From positions 868,001-932,000 of the forward strand of contig NADL03000737.1 in assembly GCA_002205965.3 (NCBI GenBank): a stretch of DNA of 64,000 nucleotides, in the 5' to 3' direction. This DNA comes from Kappaphycus alvarezii. Taxonomy: Eukaryota; Rhodophyta; Florideophyceae; Gigartinales; Solieriaceae. This document shows, in pieces, positions 31,530 through 43,639 of this stretch. A program made the position numbers and the translations under genes. Each line of letters begins with the position of its first letter. The stretch's first letter is position 1. The notes under the pieces were generated by a model that worked only from the letters and a program-made list of their open reading frames with translations, did no database searches and was not told the DNA's origin.

Positions 31530-34500
31530 CTTAAAATGGTTCAAGATTGTTGAAAAGGTTTCAAAGCTGTTGATGGGGGTCATTTGGATTCTAAATTTTT
31601 GGTTAAAATTTTCAACGTGTACAAACTTGTTGTGCGTTCGAGTGTAAATTTAAATTTTAAAATCCGAAGTTTTTCACGCTTGACTACCAGAAGCCCAATT
31701 AGATATAGTGAAAAGTTAAAGGTATCATTCTTTTTTTTGATAAATTCTAGTGGTTTCAAATATTTGCTTGTATGCGTAAATTTGGACTCATATGTGTAAA
31801 GTTGTCCTCTGGACACTATTCTTCCCTTTATCACAAGCCAATTTAATAGCTGCCTCCTATACAAGAGTCTAAAGCGCGACTCGCAAAATATAGTAATAAA
31901 TCTCCAAGATATCTACATATTTCTCCCTGTTTATTTATTTTAGAACTTATTTGTTCAGTCTATCGTACGTTATTAATCCACTTTCGACGAGACTGAAAGT
32001 ACTTTGTAGTGTGAAATTTTATTTCGTATTTCTTGCATGTTGTCGGATTTTTAGAACTCTTTCGGCCCTTGTTGCTATTATAAAATATTTTAGGCAGAAT
32101 TCTTTCGTGGTAAATGTACCATTATACACTAAATGATATCAACTTTCGTTATATGTAAAAAGGATAATAACTGATATATTCATTATTTATACAGTACTTT
32201 TTGTAGAAATATGGCTTAGTTGAAGCTAATTTTTCACGCCCCACACATTTTCCAGTTCTAAAAGGTGATGAAGAGAGAATTTCGTCCATGCATGAAATTC
32301 CCGAATAGTTCTCGGTGTGAAAATAGTACCAGATTCTGTAGCAAAATGATTGACCAGATTTATATAACACAAATTGTAACTTTTATTAATTTTTAATTTA
32401 TTTGAGCTGCTTAATTGAACCCTAAAAACCATACTTTACCAATTTGAAAATTTTTTTAGTGATATTTATGTAAAATATAGAAAGATGAAATTTTTAGTGT
32501 TGCAAGACCAAACAAACACCTAAGTTTTACCTGACTTGAAATGTTTGTGCTCATATTATGGAATTTTACTGTAGTCTTTGCAGAACTGCATATAATTTAA
32601 GAGAAAATTTTAATAGAGAGGTATCAATTTCTTCAATTTTTGGCTAAAAAGTTTAAGAAATCAATTACGCATTACATAAAGATGGAATCGTTTGATGAGA
32701 AAAATTATATTTGCGCAAAAAATAATGTGTTTATGTTTCAAGAAAGCCAGAATCTATTAAGAAAGGGGTAAAAGTATGGTTTGGTCTGTTCCATTTGCAT
32801 AAATATCGCTCTATGGATGATTTAATACTATCATTTGAGTTCAAATTCACGGCAAATTTTCAGTTATGAGAAGCTGCCTTTTCCTATCGCTTTCCTTGGC
32901 CTTTCGATGCCATAAACCCATCCACTGATGAAGGCAATGATGAATAGAATCAGAAATATAGCCAATGTAGGGCAAATCTCCCAATTTATTCAAAGGCCTT
33001 GAAGTAAAACAGTTGCGAGATAGGGGATCTCTTCAGGTTGGTCGAAAAGTGAGATTGGTATTTTAGGAATGCTGTTGTGGGCGCGACATCCGCGAAGATC
33101 ATCTGTGTCAGGGATTTAATCAAGGAGTAGATAGCCGGGGCCTGTGACACTGACTGGAAATGTTATGTTTGCAGCGAAGTTAAGGGATACAGGTGGTTAC
33201 TAACGTCTAGAGTGAGTTTTGATCGCGCAGTTGTCACATTTGGAAGGAAGAAGAGGAGGAAAACGACAGGGTGGGAGATGACAGTCATGATATGAAGGCA
33301 TTGCAAGAGATGAGTCGAGGTCATAATAGGAGGGCGTTGGCTGATTAAAATGGTGCAGGGGGAGCGAGGAGCTGGAAACAGGAAGCAAAAAGCAGAATGT
33401 GAGCAGAAAGTTGGCAGTTAACGGGTAACAAGGGATGGATGTGGAGAAGAATACAAAATGAGGAGGAGACAGTCAAAGACGAACAGAACGGAGAGTGGGG
33501 GCGAAAAGCAGCGGGAAAATATCCGCGATCTGTCAGTAAAAGCGTGAATCCATGAATGTTATGTGATAATGTAATCAAATTTAGTCAGGAAGGCTTACTG
33601 TAAGGAAGCAAATCATAGAGCAATCAAAATGGGAGGAACAGGAGCTGGTAATATACCATACATGTGAGAATCGGCACATTTCATTTATCGAGTTTCTTCT
33701 TGGAGCCATGGTACTTTATAAATTAATGTAGGTAAACTTTATTGCTTTTGATTTTTGAGCACTGCGCTTAGAATATAAGTTTCTCAAATGTAGATAAAAA
33801 CAGGCGACGGAGAATTGAAAAAAGATTCGCTGATGGTGCCGCAGGATTATATCACGTGTTGCTATTAAGTAGTCTTTCCCTCCCCCTTAGCATCTTTTCC
33901 ATCAAGGCTGCCCTCATTCATATCTGCGGAAACTGCTTTTAGTACACCGCTGCAAAAATCAATATTTCATCTCCTAATAGCACCTCTTTCATCTTCAAAT
34001 AGCACCTCTTTCATCTACGCGTTTTTCTCTGTATCCAGTAATCTTTGCACTTCCTCTGAGGAGAATGTTTCTCATAACTTCTCAAAGTAAGGTTCAGGCC
34101 AAATCTTACAAATTAGCATTAATCATTCCCTTTTCAACTTTCTCTCTATTAAGTTATCAATTTCTCAAGTTTCGTATTAATCTCATTTCTAATTATTGTA
34201 GGATAAATTTTAGCCTTAACCAAGCACCTAAAACGGAAATTTCAATTGCTTCATCCCATTTTTTCGCCAAGGCGTCATATATCCAATATGAACTTCTATC
34301 GGACCTCATATTCCAATCTTTGAGGAGTGAATGTCGTTTTCTTGGTTCCGAGGAGTCTCAATATCTTCCATTACTCCATTAAGTATTAAATTGCAATAGT
34401 GTAACTTTCATATACCTATAACTCCTACATCCATCGGCTGATTTATAGCAGTGAGTTTCGATGATACTTTAAGGATCTTATACGACTCTCTAATTTAATC

Positions 34501-35580
34501 TGATTCAATGCTATGGGAACCACTGTTTTCTATGAAGAGTGCAACATTTCTCAAGTAAAATGAGGCGAAAAATGAATGAAAGCTTCGTAGAAACACCCTT
34601 TGAATGCGGTTCCAAGAAATTTAGCGTTCCTAGGCGACAGATAATGAGTCAATGGAGATTTGACTCAGAAAAAGGCAATCTTACTAGCAATTTTAGTAAT
34701 TAACACCAATTTTTGTTCTCTTCCCATTTTTGCGAAAATAAGTTGTGATCCGATCCTTAGTAAGAATTTAATGTTTTCCAAACTGACTTCTTGTCTTTAC
34801 CTTTTCTATATAAGTCTTACTGATCATTTGCTTGAAAAAGGTAAGTTTACTCGACACTGAAAATATAGCCGATTATATTCTTGCTGTCTTTTAACGGCAA
34901 CCAACTACGCATTTACACTCGAAGAGTATCCTAAAGAGCATACAATTCGTGGGTTCCTGATACCCATCTTTCTTACAATGCAAATAGTTCCAACTTGTTT
35001 TTTCTTCCGACTAAGTGCAAAATTCGGAAACTATATTACTTATCATCATAACTTTTTGCTAAAAAAATATCGCAATTGATGACCAATTTGTGAGTCCTCA
35101 GAAAGGAACCTATTTCGTAATGTTTTTTAGATAGGAAGATATTCTATTAGATGTATCGTAATGATTGAAAATGAAATTTTCCTTGCGATCACTCTGCGGA
35201 GAACTTCGCCGGCAGTTTTCTTCAACTTCGTGAAAATTCTTCATTTGACTGCCTAAAAGCACATAATTTTATTTAAACTGCACCACTATCTGATGCCTTA
35301 GACATCTCTAGTTAGTTATGAAAGCGTCAGCAAAGTTCTAGACTTTTCGATTATCTTATTTTCTAACGCTTGAGCTCTAAATTAATATTATAGCGGTGTA
35401 TTTTTAGTTTTTTGGTTTATAGTATTACAGCTTTATTTTTATGTTCGGTGTCTTTGTAGTTAAAGAAAAAATTATTCAATCTTCCAAGTCCGGCGTTCTT
35501 CAAATCGGATCTTTGCAGCCAAATCCATCACTCAGAAAAAAAAATTGTGCCGTCAGTCTTATGGAAACACTAATTCGGCT
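31530..35580. other. AT-rich stretch, no genes recognised
   Basis: Base composition drops sharply to AT-rich after the Tc1 remnant. Only short frames rich in Phe/Leu/Ile/Lys occur. No transposase, RT or conserved host motif was found. It probably consists of old, decayed insertions. Confidence 0.5.
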
Positions 35581-35586
35581 ATTTAT

Positions 35587-35901
35587 CTACTTAATATGAT
35601 GGCCCTGTTTATCATCCTGTCCCTGGTTGCCATTAAGCACTACGATCTTTGTAGTGGCGCTAGAACGGATTCCAGCTTGGAATTCAGACTCATCTACGAC
35701 CCGCCCTTTCAGATAATATTTGCACGCTGTCTTCTTCCATTGACCTCGCCCTCGTTCCAAGAACATCTTTGCTGTTGAGGCCTCCACCCGTCTCTCAACT
35801 AGATCCTGCATCCCCGCTCCCAAGACACACATAACACGCAAAGTTCTCCGTCCAGTCTTCATCATTTCTCTAAGGTCAAATTTCCTCGTAAAAGTATCCA
35901 T
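35587..35901 (-). CDS. Orphan 104-aa ORF in AT-rich surroundings
   Basis: An ATG at 35901 opens 104 codons: MDTFTRKFDLREMMKTGRRT, a middle with GRGQWKKTACKYYLKGRVVD, and an end IVVLNGNQGQDDKQGHHIK. It is markedly richer in GC and charged residues than the flanking AT-rich DNA, so it is either a conserved coding island or a younger insertion. There is no signal peptide or membrane segment. No family was recognised; a remnant of a retroelement gag is possible. Confidence 0.35.
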   Translation of the reverse strand: MDTFTRKFDLREMMKTGRRTLRVMCVLGAGMQDLVERRVEASTAKMFLERGRGQWKKTACKYYLKGRVVDESEFQAGIRSSATTKIVVLNGNQGQDDKQGHHIK

Positions 35902-36831
35902 TGTAATAGTAATTGATTTATTTGGGTCGGGACTTGTCGAATTTCGCCTTGCAAATGTTACCCTACTCCATGCTTAATTTTTCATTAATTTCCTGTCCCT
36001 TTGTATTGAAATCGACACCAGAAAATTACAATAATGTCTCCAATTCATATTTTACACTCGCGATCAACATTTTTCCTAATCAATTTATGTTTCCATATTT
36101 CTCTCAGGCAGTCATATAATTCACTACGACCTTAAAAACATTCTTTTAAAATATGTCTACTTTTATAACGAAGCTCTTGGAATTTTATTCCTCATTATGT
36201 TTAGTTTCAAAAGATTTTGTTTCAGTTAAATAATGTAAATGAGCGATTCTACACTTAAAAGTGAAATGCTGTCAATTATTGTCCCAAAAAAATTTCTCAA
36301 ACACTTCTCAGCTAAATTACCAAATTACGTTCTGATTGATTTTCTATTATTCTATTAGAATAGGGTAAATTTTAACACTCCATAATTTTGAATACAGTTA
36401 TCCAAGTATTAAAACTGTAATACAAAGCCAAACCCCTGAAATAAATGAGCATTAGTTGAGTAAATAGCTTCCATTAGTAATTCATCTTCGACTTTTTTTT
36501 TCGAATTTAAGTATTGATTGCGCACTTAATGTGATGAATGGAGGGAAATAATTAAATTAAACAGCTCCTCGTTTTAGAATATACTTAATTACTTTGAAAT
36601 ATATCCAGATTACATTTCCACTCCCAGTTAAGATTGAATTTCACTATAGATGACCAAAATACAGGAACCAGGTCACCGAATATAAGAATTTCTTTACAAT
36701 ACCTGCTGCTGGTCGTTGTATTGTTAGTGTAATTTCACTTCTTTGCCTTTTTCTCACAGCTGAAAACTCGCAAAGAGGCTTACAGTTATTTCTGTACTTT
36801 ACCATTCAACCTAGAACTTGACCGTTATGTT

Positions 36832-37165
36832 TATGCACTGTACAGTGCTGTAAGCTTGAGCTGGTCTACTTTAGATCAGCTCAAGCAAGTTTAGGGTTAG
36901 ACACTCACCGTCATCTACATATCTTCTGGAAACTTCCCTTGATCAACAGAAAGCATCAGTCGACTCGCCTTGAAGTCTATATAAGCCCCGGTCCCTCTTC
37001 ATCTTCTACCTGAGTAAAGTTCCTCACCACCTTCTCCTCTCTCATGTCTCCTTCTCGGCCCCTCACTCTTTCTACCCTTCTCTCTCTCTTTCTCCTGCTC
37101 TCCCGCTCTCTCCCTCACTCCTGTCTGGCTTCCTCGCTCCCTCTTTATCGTTCTATCCATCATGT
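36832..37165 (+). promoter_or_regulatory. Promoter-like or solo-LTR-like segment with inverted repeat, TATA box and pyrimidine tract
   Basis: A 10-bp perfect inverted repeat (GCTTGAGCTG at 36854-36863; CAGCTCAAGC at 36877-36886) lies about 90 bp upstream of TATATAA (36978-36984). About 140 bases rich in CTCTC follow. This plan fits an LTR U3/R or a transplanted promoter. No coding region follows, and no second copy was found in the window. Confidence 0.35.
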
Positions 37166-37169
37166 ATGA

Positions 37170-38360
37170 CACATCCAAAATTTACATCGAGAAAAAATCA
37201 CTGAAAACAGCTCCATCAAAGTCAGTACATTATTTTTGCCCAATTCATTGCAGTTAACCTCCTAAATTCAGAGTAACTAGTCGTTACTGAACTGCTCGAC
37301 ATCCAGTTCTTGGTTTTCTCCAAAACGTGTTTATATGTCAAAGGTACCTTCACTAAAACTTGACTAGAGAATAATTCAAGAACTTTATCCGGATCTTAAT
37401 CTGAATGCAGATATTCAGTATTATAAAAATGTAGAGGTATTCCGATCTTTTGTGAAATCTTGTTTCATGTTTTTCAATAATTTATGTTGATATATGTATG
37501 TCTACTTATTCATATCGATTAAATTTTTTCAAAATTTTCAAATTTTGAACCGCATTCAGTTGTTTCTGTGGTTTCTTATTTCCAAGTATTCCAATAAAAC
37601 TATACGATCGCTGTTTTTATTGCTCTGCTCTTTTTCAAATGGTCCCCAATAATAATGTGAAATGGTCCCCAATAATGTAACATATCAACACAGATGCACA
37701 TAAAAGGTGAAAATTAGATTAGGTTCTAGGAAGAAAGATCCAATACTTTGATTCATTCTTCGACTTGTGAACCATTTCTCACTTTTGTTAATTATGTATT
37801 AAATTTCCTGAGTATCTGCAAAAAAATTGAAAAAAGTTACGCAAAAACTTCGGGTGCAAAATGAAAACTGCACCCCATCGAAGAATAAATTTAAACTGCT
37901 ATCGCAAGGCTAATTTTCACATTAAAACTTACTGTGTATCACCTACTGTATTATTTAGTTACTTTAAATAAATGACGAAATGATTCATACCATGACTCTA
38001 TGAGATTCCAGAAAACTAGATTTCGCATTTTTGTTGTTATAAGTTGTTCTATGAACCCATCTGTATTTAATATATTAATGAAAAAATAGAAAAAAGAAAT
38101 CTTTCCCAACATTTTCCTTGTTTCTAGAATAAATTTCTTCACCTCATACTTTTTGTCGAAATTTTGAACACTTATTTATCGGAAGGTTCATGAGCTGCCA
38201 AGCCCTGACTTTTTGAAAGTACCATGTCGTCAGGTTGAGAGCAACTTTGATGTTATGAAGGGTAATTTGGCTTCATGATTACGATAATGTAGCACATTAA
38301 CTCTCACTTCTCATTTGAACACGTTACAGCAATTTCTGCATAATATTTGGCAATGATTGA
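37170..38360. other. AT-rich stretch, no genes recognised
   Basis: Short AT-rich frames only. A duplicated phrase AATGGTCCCCAATAATA occurs twice near 37638 and 37661. Nothing else is recognisable before the LTR at 38371. Confidence 0.45.
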
Positions 38361-38370
38361 AGTGTATATT

Positions 38371-38726
38371 TGACAAAACCGTTGTCGACTACAGCAGTGA
38401 CCCTAATCAGACCGTGAAAGACACTCAAAGGGCTATACACACTACTGTAGTGAAGTGATGCACACGAGGCTCAACTTTTTACTCACCTACCTGTCTTTCG
38501 CAGTTCAGGCAGCTCGATCGAGTGCACAGATTAGGTATAAAATTTCTTCGTTGCAAATAAACGGAAGTGTACAGAGATATTGCCACTCTGGGCTCAACTG
38601 GCAAAGACGAGATATTAAATATAAACATAAATTATATCGCATGGTAAGCGTGATAGCAGTCGACTTTTCCCGTCCATGTACAGCAGTAAGTTTGCGCGAC
38701 AGCTTGTCATACATAAAATTGCAAAA
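38371..38726 (-). repeat. 3' LTR of the copia-like element
   Basis: In plus orientation it begins TGACAAAACCGTTGTCGAC and ends CATAAAATTGCAAAA. It matches 41295-41652. A polypurine-like GAAGGAAGAA (minus strand) adjoins its inner edge. Confidence 0.8.
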
Positions 38727-38747
38727 TTCTTCCTTCGTGCAAACTTT

Positions 38748-39135
38748 CTATGCCATTCTAGCCATCTTGACCAGTCCTCCGAATTTCTGGACTCCCAAGA
38801 TCTTTATCAGAAATCTGCAATCATCTCGGAGTTGGGGACATATTTCAAACTGATTACTCCGCTTCTCAATCTCATAGAGGAGCGGTCGTCCGTTGCTCGA
38901 CCCAGCTGCATGTGCCATCGCCGTAGAATCATGCGTAAGCAACTCACCTCTTTCAAAATGGTTTCTCATATCCCACATGCGCAAATTCTCGTCCAATGAA
39001 CCCGACACAATCACGTTTCCATCCAGCGGAACAGCCACACATTTCACCCAACCCTTTTGGCCCTTGGGAGGCTCTCCAATTTCACACATCCGCCTCGCAT
39101 CGCATACACTAATCTTCTTATCCGCTGCAGGAATG
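38748..39135 (-). pseudogene. WD40-repeat gene fragment inside the copia-like element
   Basis: The minus strand reads ADKKISVCDARRMCEIGEPP (end of one blade), then GQKGWVKCVAVPLDGN and VIVSGSLDENLRMWDMR (a near-complete next blade, about 39060-38985). A further 70 codons have no clear repeat. GEPP-KG-KGWV-CVAV-P-DGN is typical of the highly regular beta-propellers of host signalling or scaffold proteins and is not part of any copia protein. It starts abruptly where integrase should continue and ends close to the inner edge of the LTR. No ATG of its own lies near. It looks like host sequence picked up by the element. Confidence 0.7.
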
Positions 39136-40422
39136 AAGTAGAGTGAAAAAGTACCGAGCTCCCCCTAATGACATATACTTCATCGGCCCTACCATTTCCG
39201 AGTAGATTCTCTCAACAGGTTTGCTCATATCGTTCTCCTTAGCTGAATGTGAGCCGACTCTGCCATTTGGTCTATTTGATATATACGTGCGCTTCTTCGT
39301 CCATACTAACCCGCAGCTGAGCTTGATAGAGACCCTCTTTATTCTCTACACCAATCATGTGAACATCAGCCGTCGGTTTGTGCATTATTTCTATGATTTC
39401 GAAACCAAAGGGATCTTCGTCAACTGTTACTCGAGCATCAGTTCTTACCACTTTGGATATCTAAATCATATTATGCATCATACTAGGTGCATACACCACT
39501 CCCGTCAACATCAATCGATGTTTCTTACCATTCACTGTCGTCTCCACAATTACTGAACCGACGCCACACTATTCAGCGGTTTCATTGTTTCCCACTTGTA
39601 CCAGACCAGAACGAGAAGTAAATGTCCTAAAGTGCTCTCTACTGGTTGAAAAATGACTCGTACATGCAGAGTAAAACATCCAAACATGAATGCTATGTTC
39701 CCGGTGAGTCATCTGGAGCGCACCTTCCCTCGAAATCATATCTGAATCTAATGTATTGTCGCAGTTGCTTTCAGCTTGCTTATAATCTCGCGCAATACGT
39801 CCTTTCCCTTCACATTTGAAATAGGTACGCGTTGCCTTTCCAGTCTTGCACTCCTTTGATTTATAGCTACCCGACTTTCCATGTCTGCAGTCGTGAGCAA
39901 AATGACCTATTTTCCCACAGCTGTAGCATTTCAAACTTGACGACTTCACCTTTGTCATCAAAACTTGCTTTGGTTCCTCATCTAAAGCCTCTATTCGTGG
40001 TTCTCTCAGTATCATCTTTGAGACTGCATCGAAATATGAGTCATTTAGACTCAGAATTGAATCAGAGGTTATGTCAAACTCCTTCGGCAGGCCTCGCAAC
40101 AATGCACGTCTTTTTTCAATGTTGCTCACTGCATATCTAGCGCTTTCCATCTCACTGACTAGCCCCAAAATACGACTTGAGTAATCCACCGCGCTTTCCC
40201 CTTTACCCAAATTTACACTCTGTAGCTGGGTAATCTTTTGCGTCAATTGCTGTCTCAGAAACCGACCGAAACAACACCCTTAAGGTGTTTCAAACTTCAC
40301 GTGGGCATCTTATTGAACATGCCTTAGCCTTGCATGACGGATCGATCGTGGTAACAATGTATGCAAGTGCCAAGTCACTCTTTTGGCAATCAGCTTCAAT
40401 ATTTGCCGTACCGCCTCGTGCC

Positions 40423-40947
40423 CGTGGGGTGTTGAGCGCACAAAAGTTCGTCGATGGTTGACCTTTTGCTTGATGCTTCCGGTAAACAGGCCGAAGCATC
40501 ACACCAGGGTTTATATAGAAAAAGCACTCAAAAACCAGCAGAAATAAATTGCTGCAAACGGTACCGAATTCAAAGGTATTCTAGGAAATACGACTCTAGA
40601 GGTATCAAACGAAAAGGTTCTGAAGGCTTACGTAGCAGCTATCATTGATACCGGCAGTACTAAGCATCATGGTAAAGTTCCATTGGTCCACATGGCAAGG
40701 AGGCAAAAGTAGTTGCTGATCTGACCGATCGGTCAGGTCCGAAATGTTTCGAGACCCACGCGAGATAGCTAAGATGTCTCCATCTAATTGTCTTGGCACA
40801 AAGTGGTATCATCTTGTGTTTTACACTGGTGCGTGCGTACAGTTCACAAGTTGTATTGATGTCTTCTTAGAGTATAAATCCTTGGTAAAAGTTACTGGAG
40901 GGATACTGCCAGAGCATTTGAGGTAATTTATAGGCATAATCGTTACA
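40423..40947. mobile_element. Solo LTR nested in the copia-like gag
   Basis: The block aligns end to end with the solo LTR at 26387-26895 (GCGCACAA near the start, a shared TTTATATAGA, AATTCAAAGGTATTCTAG, CATGGYARAGTTCCATTGRTCCAC, ending CGTTACA). Flanking bases GTGCC and GTGCG are a near-match of a 5-bp duplication. It interrupts the gag-like coding region of the host element. Confidence 0.75.
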
Positions 40948-41294
40948 GTGCGGGGATTTCTACCCTCTCTTGAACATCACCTGAGCCGCTGGCTGCCTCT
41001 GTCCTCGATCTGGCACGCTCAATACGCCTGGAACTCTTATCCCCACCCGTATCATATTTCCAAAACCCTTTCCCACGCAACACGATTTCCATATCGTTTG
41101 ACCATGCATGGTAGTTGGTCGCTGGTAGTCGAGCCATGCGATGCTTGACGAAATCCTCGTAAATTTCCAAAACTCGCGACGACGATGTTGATTCCAATGT
41201 GCTTGATGCTGCTACTCAGAATGTCATTTCGCACGGAAGAGAGGGAAAAAAATCGTAGGGCAGTCAGTTGCAGTACTCTGGGCCCATAAACTAT

Positions 41295-41652
41295 TAGAAA
41301 AAACCGTTTTCGACTACAGCAGTGGCCCTACTCAGACCGAGACAGGCAAACAAAGGGCTATACACACTACTATAGTGAAGTGATGCATACGAAGCTCCAC
41401 TCTTTACTCACCTAACTGTCTTCCGCAGGTCGGGCAGATCGATCGTGTGCATGGATTATTCAATTTCTTCGTCGCAAATCAACGGAAGTTTACAGAGCTA
41501 CAGTATTGCCACTTCGGGCTCAACTGGCAAATACGAAATTTCAAATACAAACCTAAACTGTATCGCATTATAAGCGTGATAACAGTCAACTTTTCCCGTC
41601 CATGTACAGTACTAAGTTCGCGCAAAAGCTTGTCATACACAACCTTGCAACA
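41295..41652 (-). repeat. 5' LTR of the copia-like element
   Basis: Partner of 38371-38726. Just inside it, the minus strand reads TTTATGGGCCCAGAGT, which may be the primer-binding region. A matching target-site duplication outside the two LTRs was not seen. Confidence 0.8.
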
Positions 41653-42009
41653 GTACGATTAGTACTTGCACTGTACTGTCACTGGGAAAGCTGATTTTTG
41701 TTATCTTTTCTTGATTTCATTTTGCACAAGTCCGCCCATTGCTAAAAGCAGATACTATTACCATTCGGCCGGTATATTGAGACAAAATATGTCATTTGAG
41801 TCATTATTTCTCGATAAAAGTAGCCTAATTTCGAGTCACTATCAAAACTCTGGCGGGAGAACCGAAACTGCCAATTCATCCCATTAGCAAATGGAACATT
41901 AGACCACCGCCAAAATGGGTGTGAAAATGGAGGAGGAGTATTAAAATCCAATACAGTTTATAAAGCAGGAAATGGAGTAGTTTAACGTAAGCAATTGCGC
42001 TCTCAGCAA

Positions 42010-43150
42010 CGGCTACCATGAATGAGACAGATCTGGATGTCCACTTTGATGGTGTCTCGACATATTAACGGCTTCGGGTAGCCATTTCCCACCAAATCAA
42101 ACAAGGAAGGTCCCGTCGCAAACTAGCAACCAAGTATTCCGTTGAAAAACTTCATCGCGTGCTTATTCAATGGGCGGGTGCTGGAGGACGTGAACCCGAA
42201 GGTGTAGATGACATCAATTTGATTATAAGGAAGCGAGGGAGATCAAAATTGCTTGCGGAAAGCGAGGAGAGAATGACCTGTGAAGCAGTCAATCATTACG
42301 TCAACATATGTATGCCCCTGACCAAACAAGATCGGACTAAATATGTCTCGTCCGTGGTGCAAGACCTACTGCCGAGTAGAAGAGTGCATGTGAAATTTGT
42401 TAATGGTAATCAATATAAACATTGGATATCGGCGTTCACATCCCAGCATCATACGTTGAAAATCAAAGCAATGAGTGCAGATGAAAAAAGGAATCAAGGC
42501 CGTAACTACAGCAATTTTTTGACATAATTTTGCTCAGATTAAGGCCGCAATGCATCATTTCAGGATCGCAGACCCCAGCGATATATTCAATTTTGATGAA
42601 ATAATGATATCTTCTCGTGTTATGTCTGATAAGTGTACCAGACAGGCAAATGGCTATCGTGAATAGAAATTACTTGCGGCAGTCTTTAGCACAAGAAGTA
42701 ACCTTGACCGAGTTACAATGATGTTTGTCTAAAATGCTGCCTTTAATTGATACAGGCCATTCGTAGTGTTCCCTGGGAAGAATCCTTACTTCAGATGAGT
42801 TCGTGGCAATGTGAAAACTGCATTGGACTTCCTTTCTTAGTGCTATTTCTACCAGCGTATTCCAGCGGGGGTGGACTCTGCAATTTTTCTTGACTGTCCC
42901 AAGCAGTTTATTGAGGAGATATCTGCTTTGAGAGAGGGCGGCAAGTTCTTGCTGCTCGTAATGGACGGATACTCATGCCATGTTCAATTAGAGTTACTTA
43001 TACTTTGACAAAGCATGAAATTATTGCTATTAGACTACCTAATTATACATATCATGCGCTGCAGCCGTTGTGTGTTTCAGTTTATTCCTCTTTCAATGCG
43101 CATTTTCGTCACAAATTTCTCAGAATTTCTAGAACCAAGAAAAAATTGAA
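42010..43150 (+). mobile_element. DDE_1-type (pogo/Tigger/jerky-like) DNA transposon remnant
   Basis: The plus strand begins with a DNA-binding part (AISHQIKQGRSRRKLATKYS, about 42080-42140). An open stretch from 42159 includes RKRGRSKLLAESEERMTCEA. The catalytic core follows: SDIFNFDEIMISSRVMSDK (about 42575-42630; first D), FLLLVMDGYSCHVQF (about 42950-42990; second D) and IAIRLPNYTYHALQPL (about 43030-43075). In the expected third acidic position (LQPLDVGVF in relatives) this copy has Cys. Stops and frame changes are present. The superfamily call is firm; the exact family is not. Confidence 0.65.
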
Positions 43151-43639
43151 TGCGTTTGATGTCTCAGCGTTGATTTCGGCTGCATACAGTTTATGTGTTA
43201 CTTACTCTAATATCTGAAGCAGCTTTTCTCAAACTGGAATTTGGGATTATGAGAAAACATGGGCGTCAGTTGTATACTGACGCCACTTCGCGGCTCACTT
43301 TCTTGTATATGGTCGATCTTATACGCTGCGATTCTAAGCCTTCGCGACCCTTTGCATACTTGTTAAATGCAATTCGATGCGCGCGCTCGATACTTACACT
43401 TGCATTCGAACCACCGATGACCACTTACAATCTCACAACAATACAGTGCAGTTCGACCACTTCTGTCAACTGTCAACCACCATTGATAATGTTGCTGTAC
43501 AATTACCCATGTGGGACGCATGGCCCGTGGTCCGGACCACTCGGCCCCTAACTTGGACCTGATATTTTCGCAGGTCAAAGCCCCAACCGGGTTAAGTGCT
43601 AAGCTTTCTCATCTCTAACTTTTCTATTTATTAATTGGC

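Larger units (their letters stand above)
38371..41652 (-). mobile_element. Copia-like LTR retrotransposon fossil with nested LTR and a WD40 gene fragment
   Basis: Two direct repeats of about 356 bp, 38371-38726 and 41295-41652, match at roughly five in six positions by eye and are its LTRs. The element reads on the minus strand. Next to the right LTR, gag begins (VLEIYEDFVKHRMARLP, about 41170), is interrupted by a solo LTR (40423-40947), and continues to a CCHC knuckle (KCYSCGKIGHFAHDC, about 39940-39900). The start of the protease region (FYSACTSHFSTSREHF, about 39640) follows, then the pre-integrase segment (ENKEGLYQAQLRVS, about 39340). Pol then stops and a WD40 fragment fills the space to the left LTR. 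A purine run GAAGGAAGAA by the left LTR fits the polypurine tract. At about 3.3 kb it is shorter than a normal copia. It is old, broken in several places and inactive. Confidence 0.8.
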
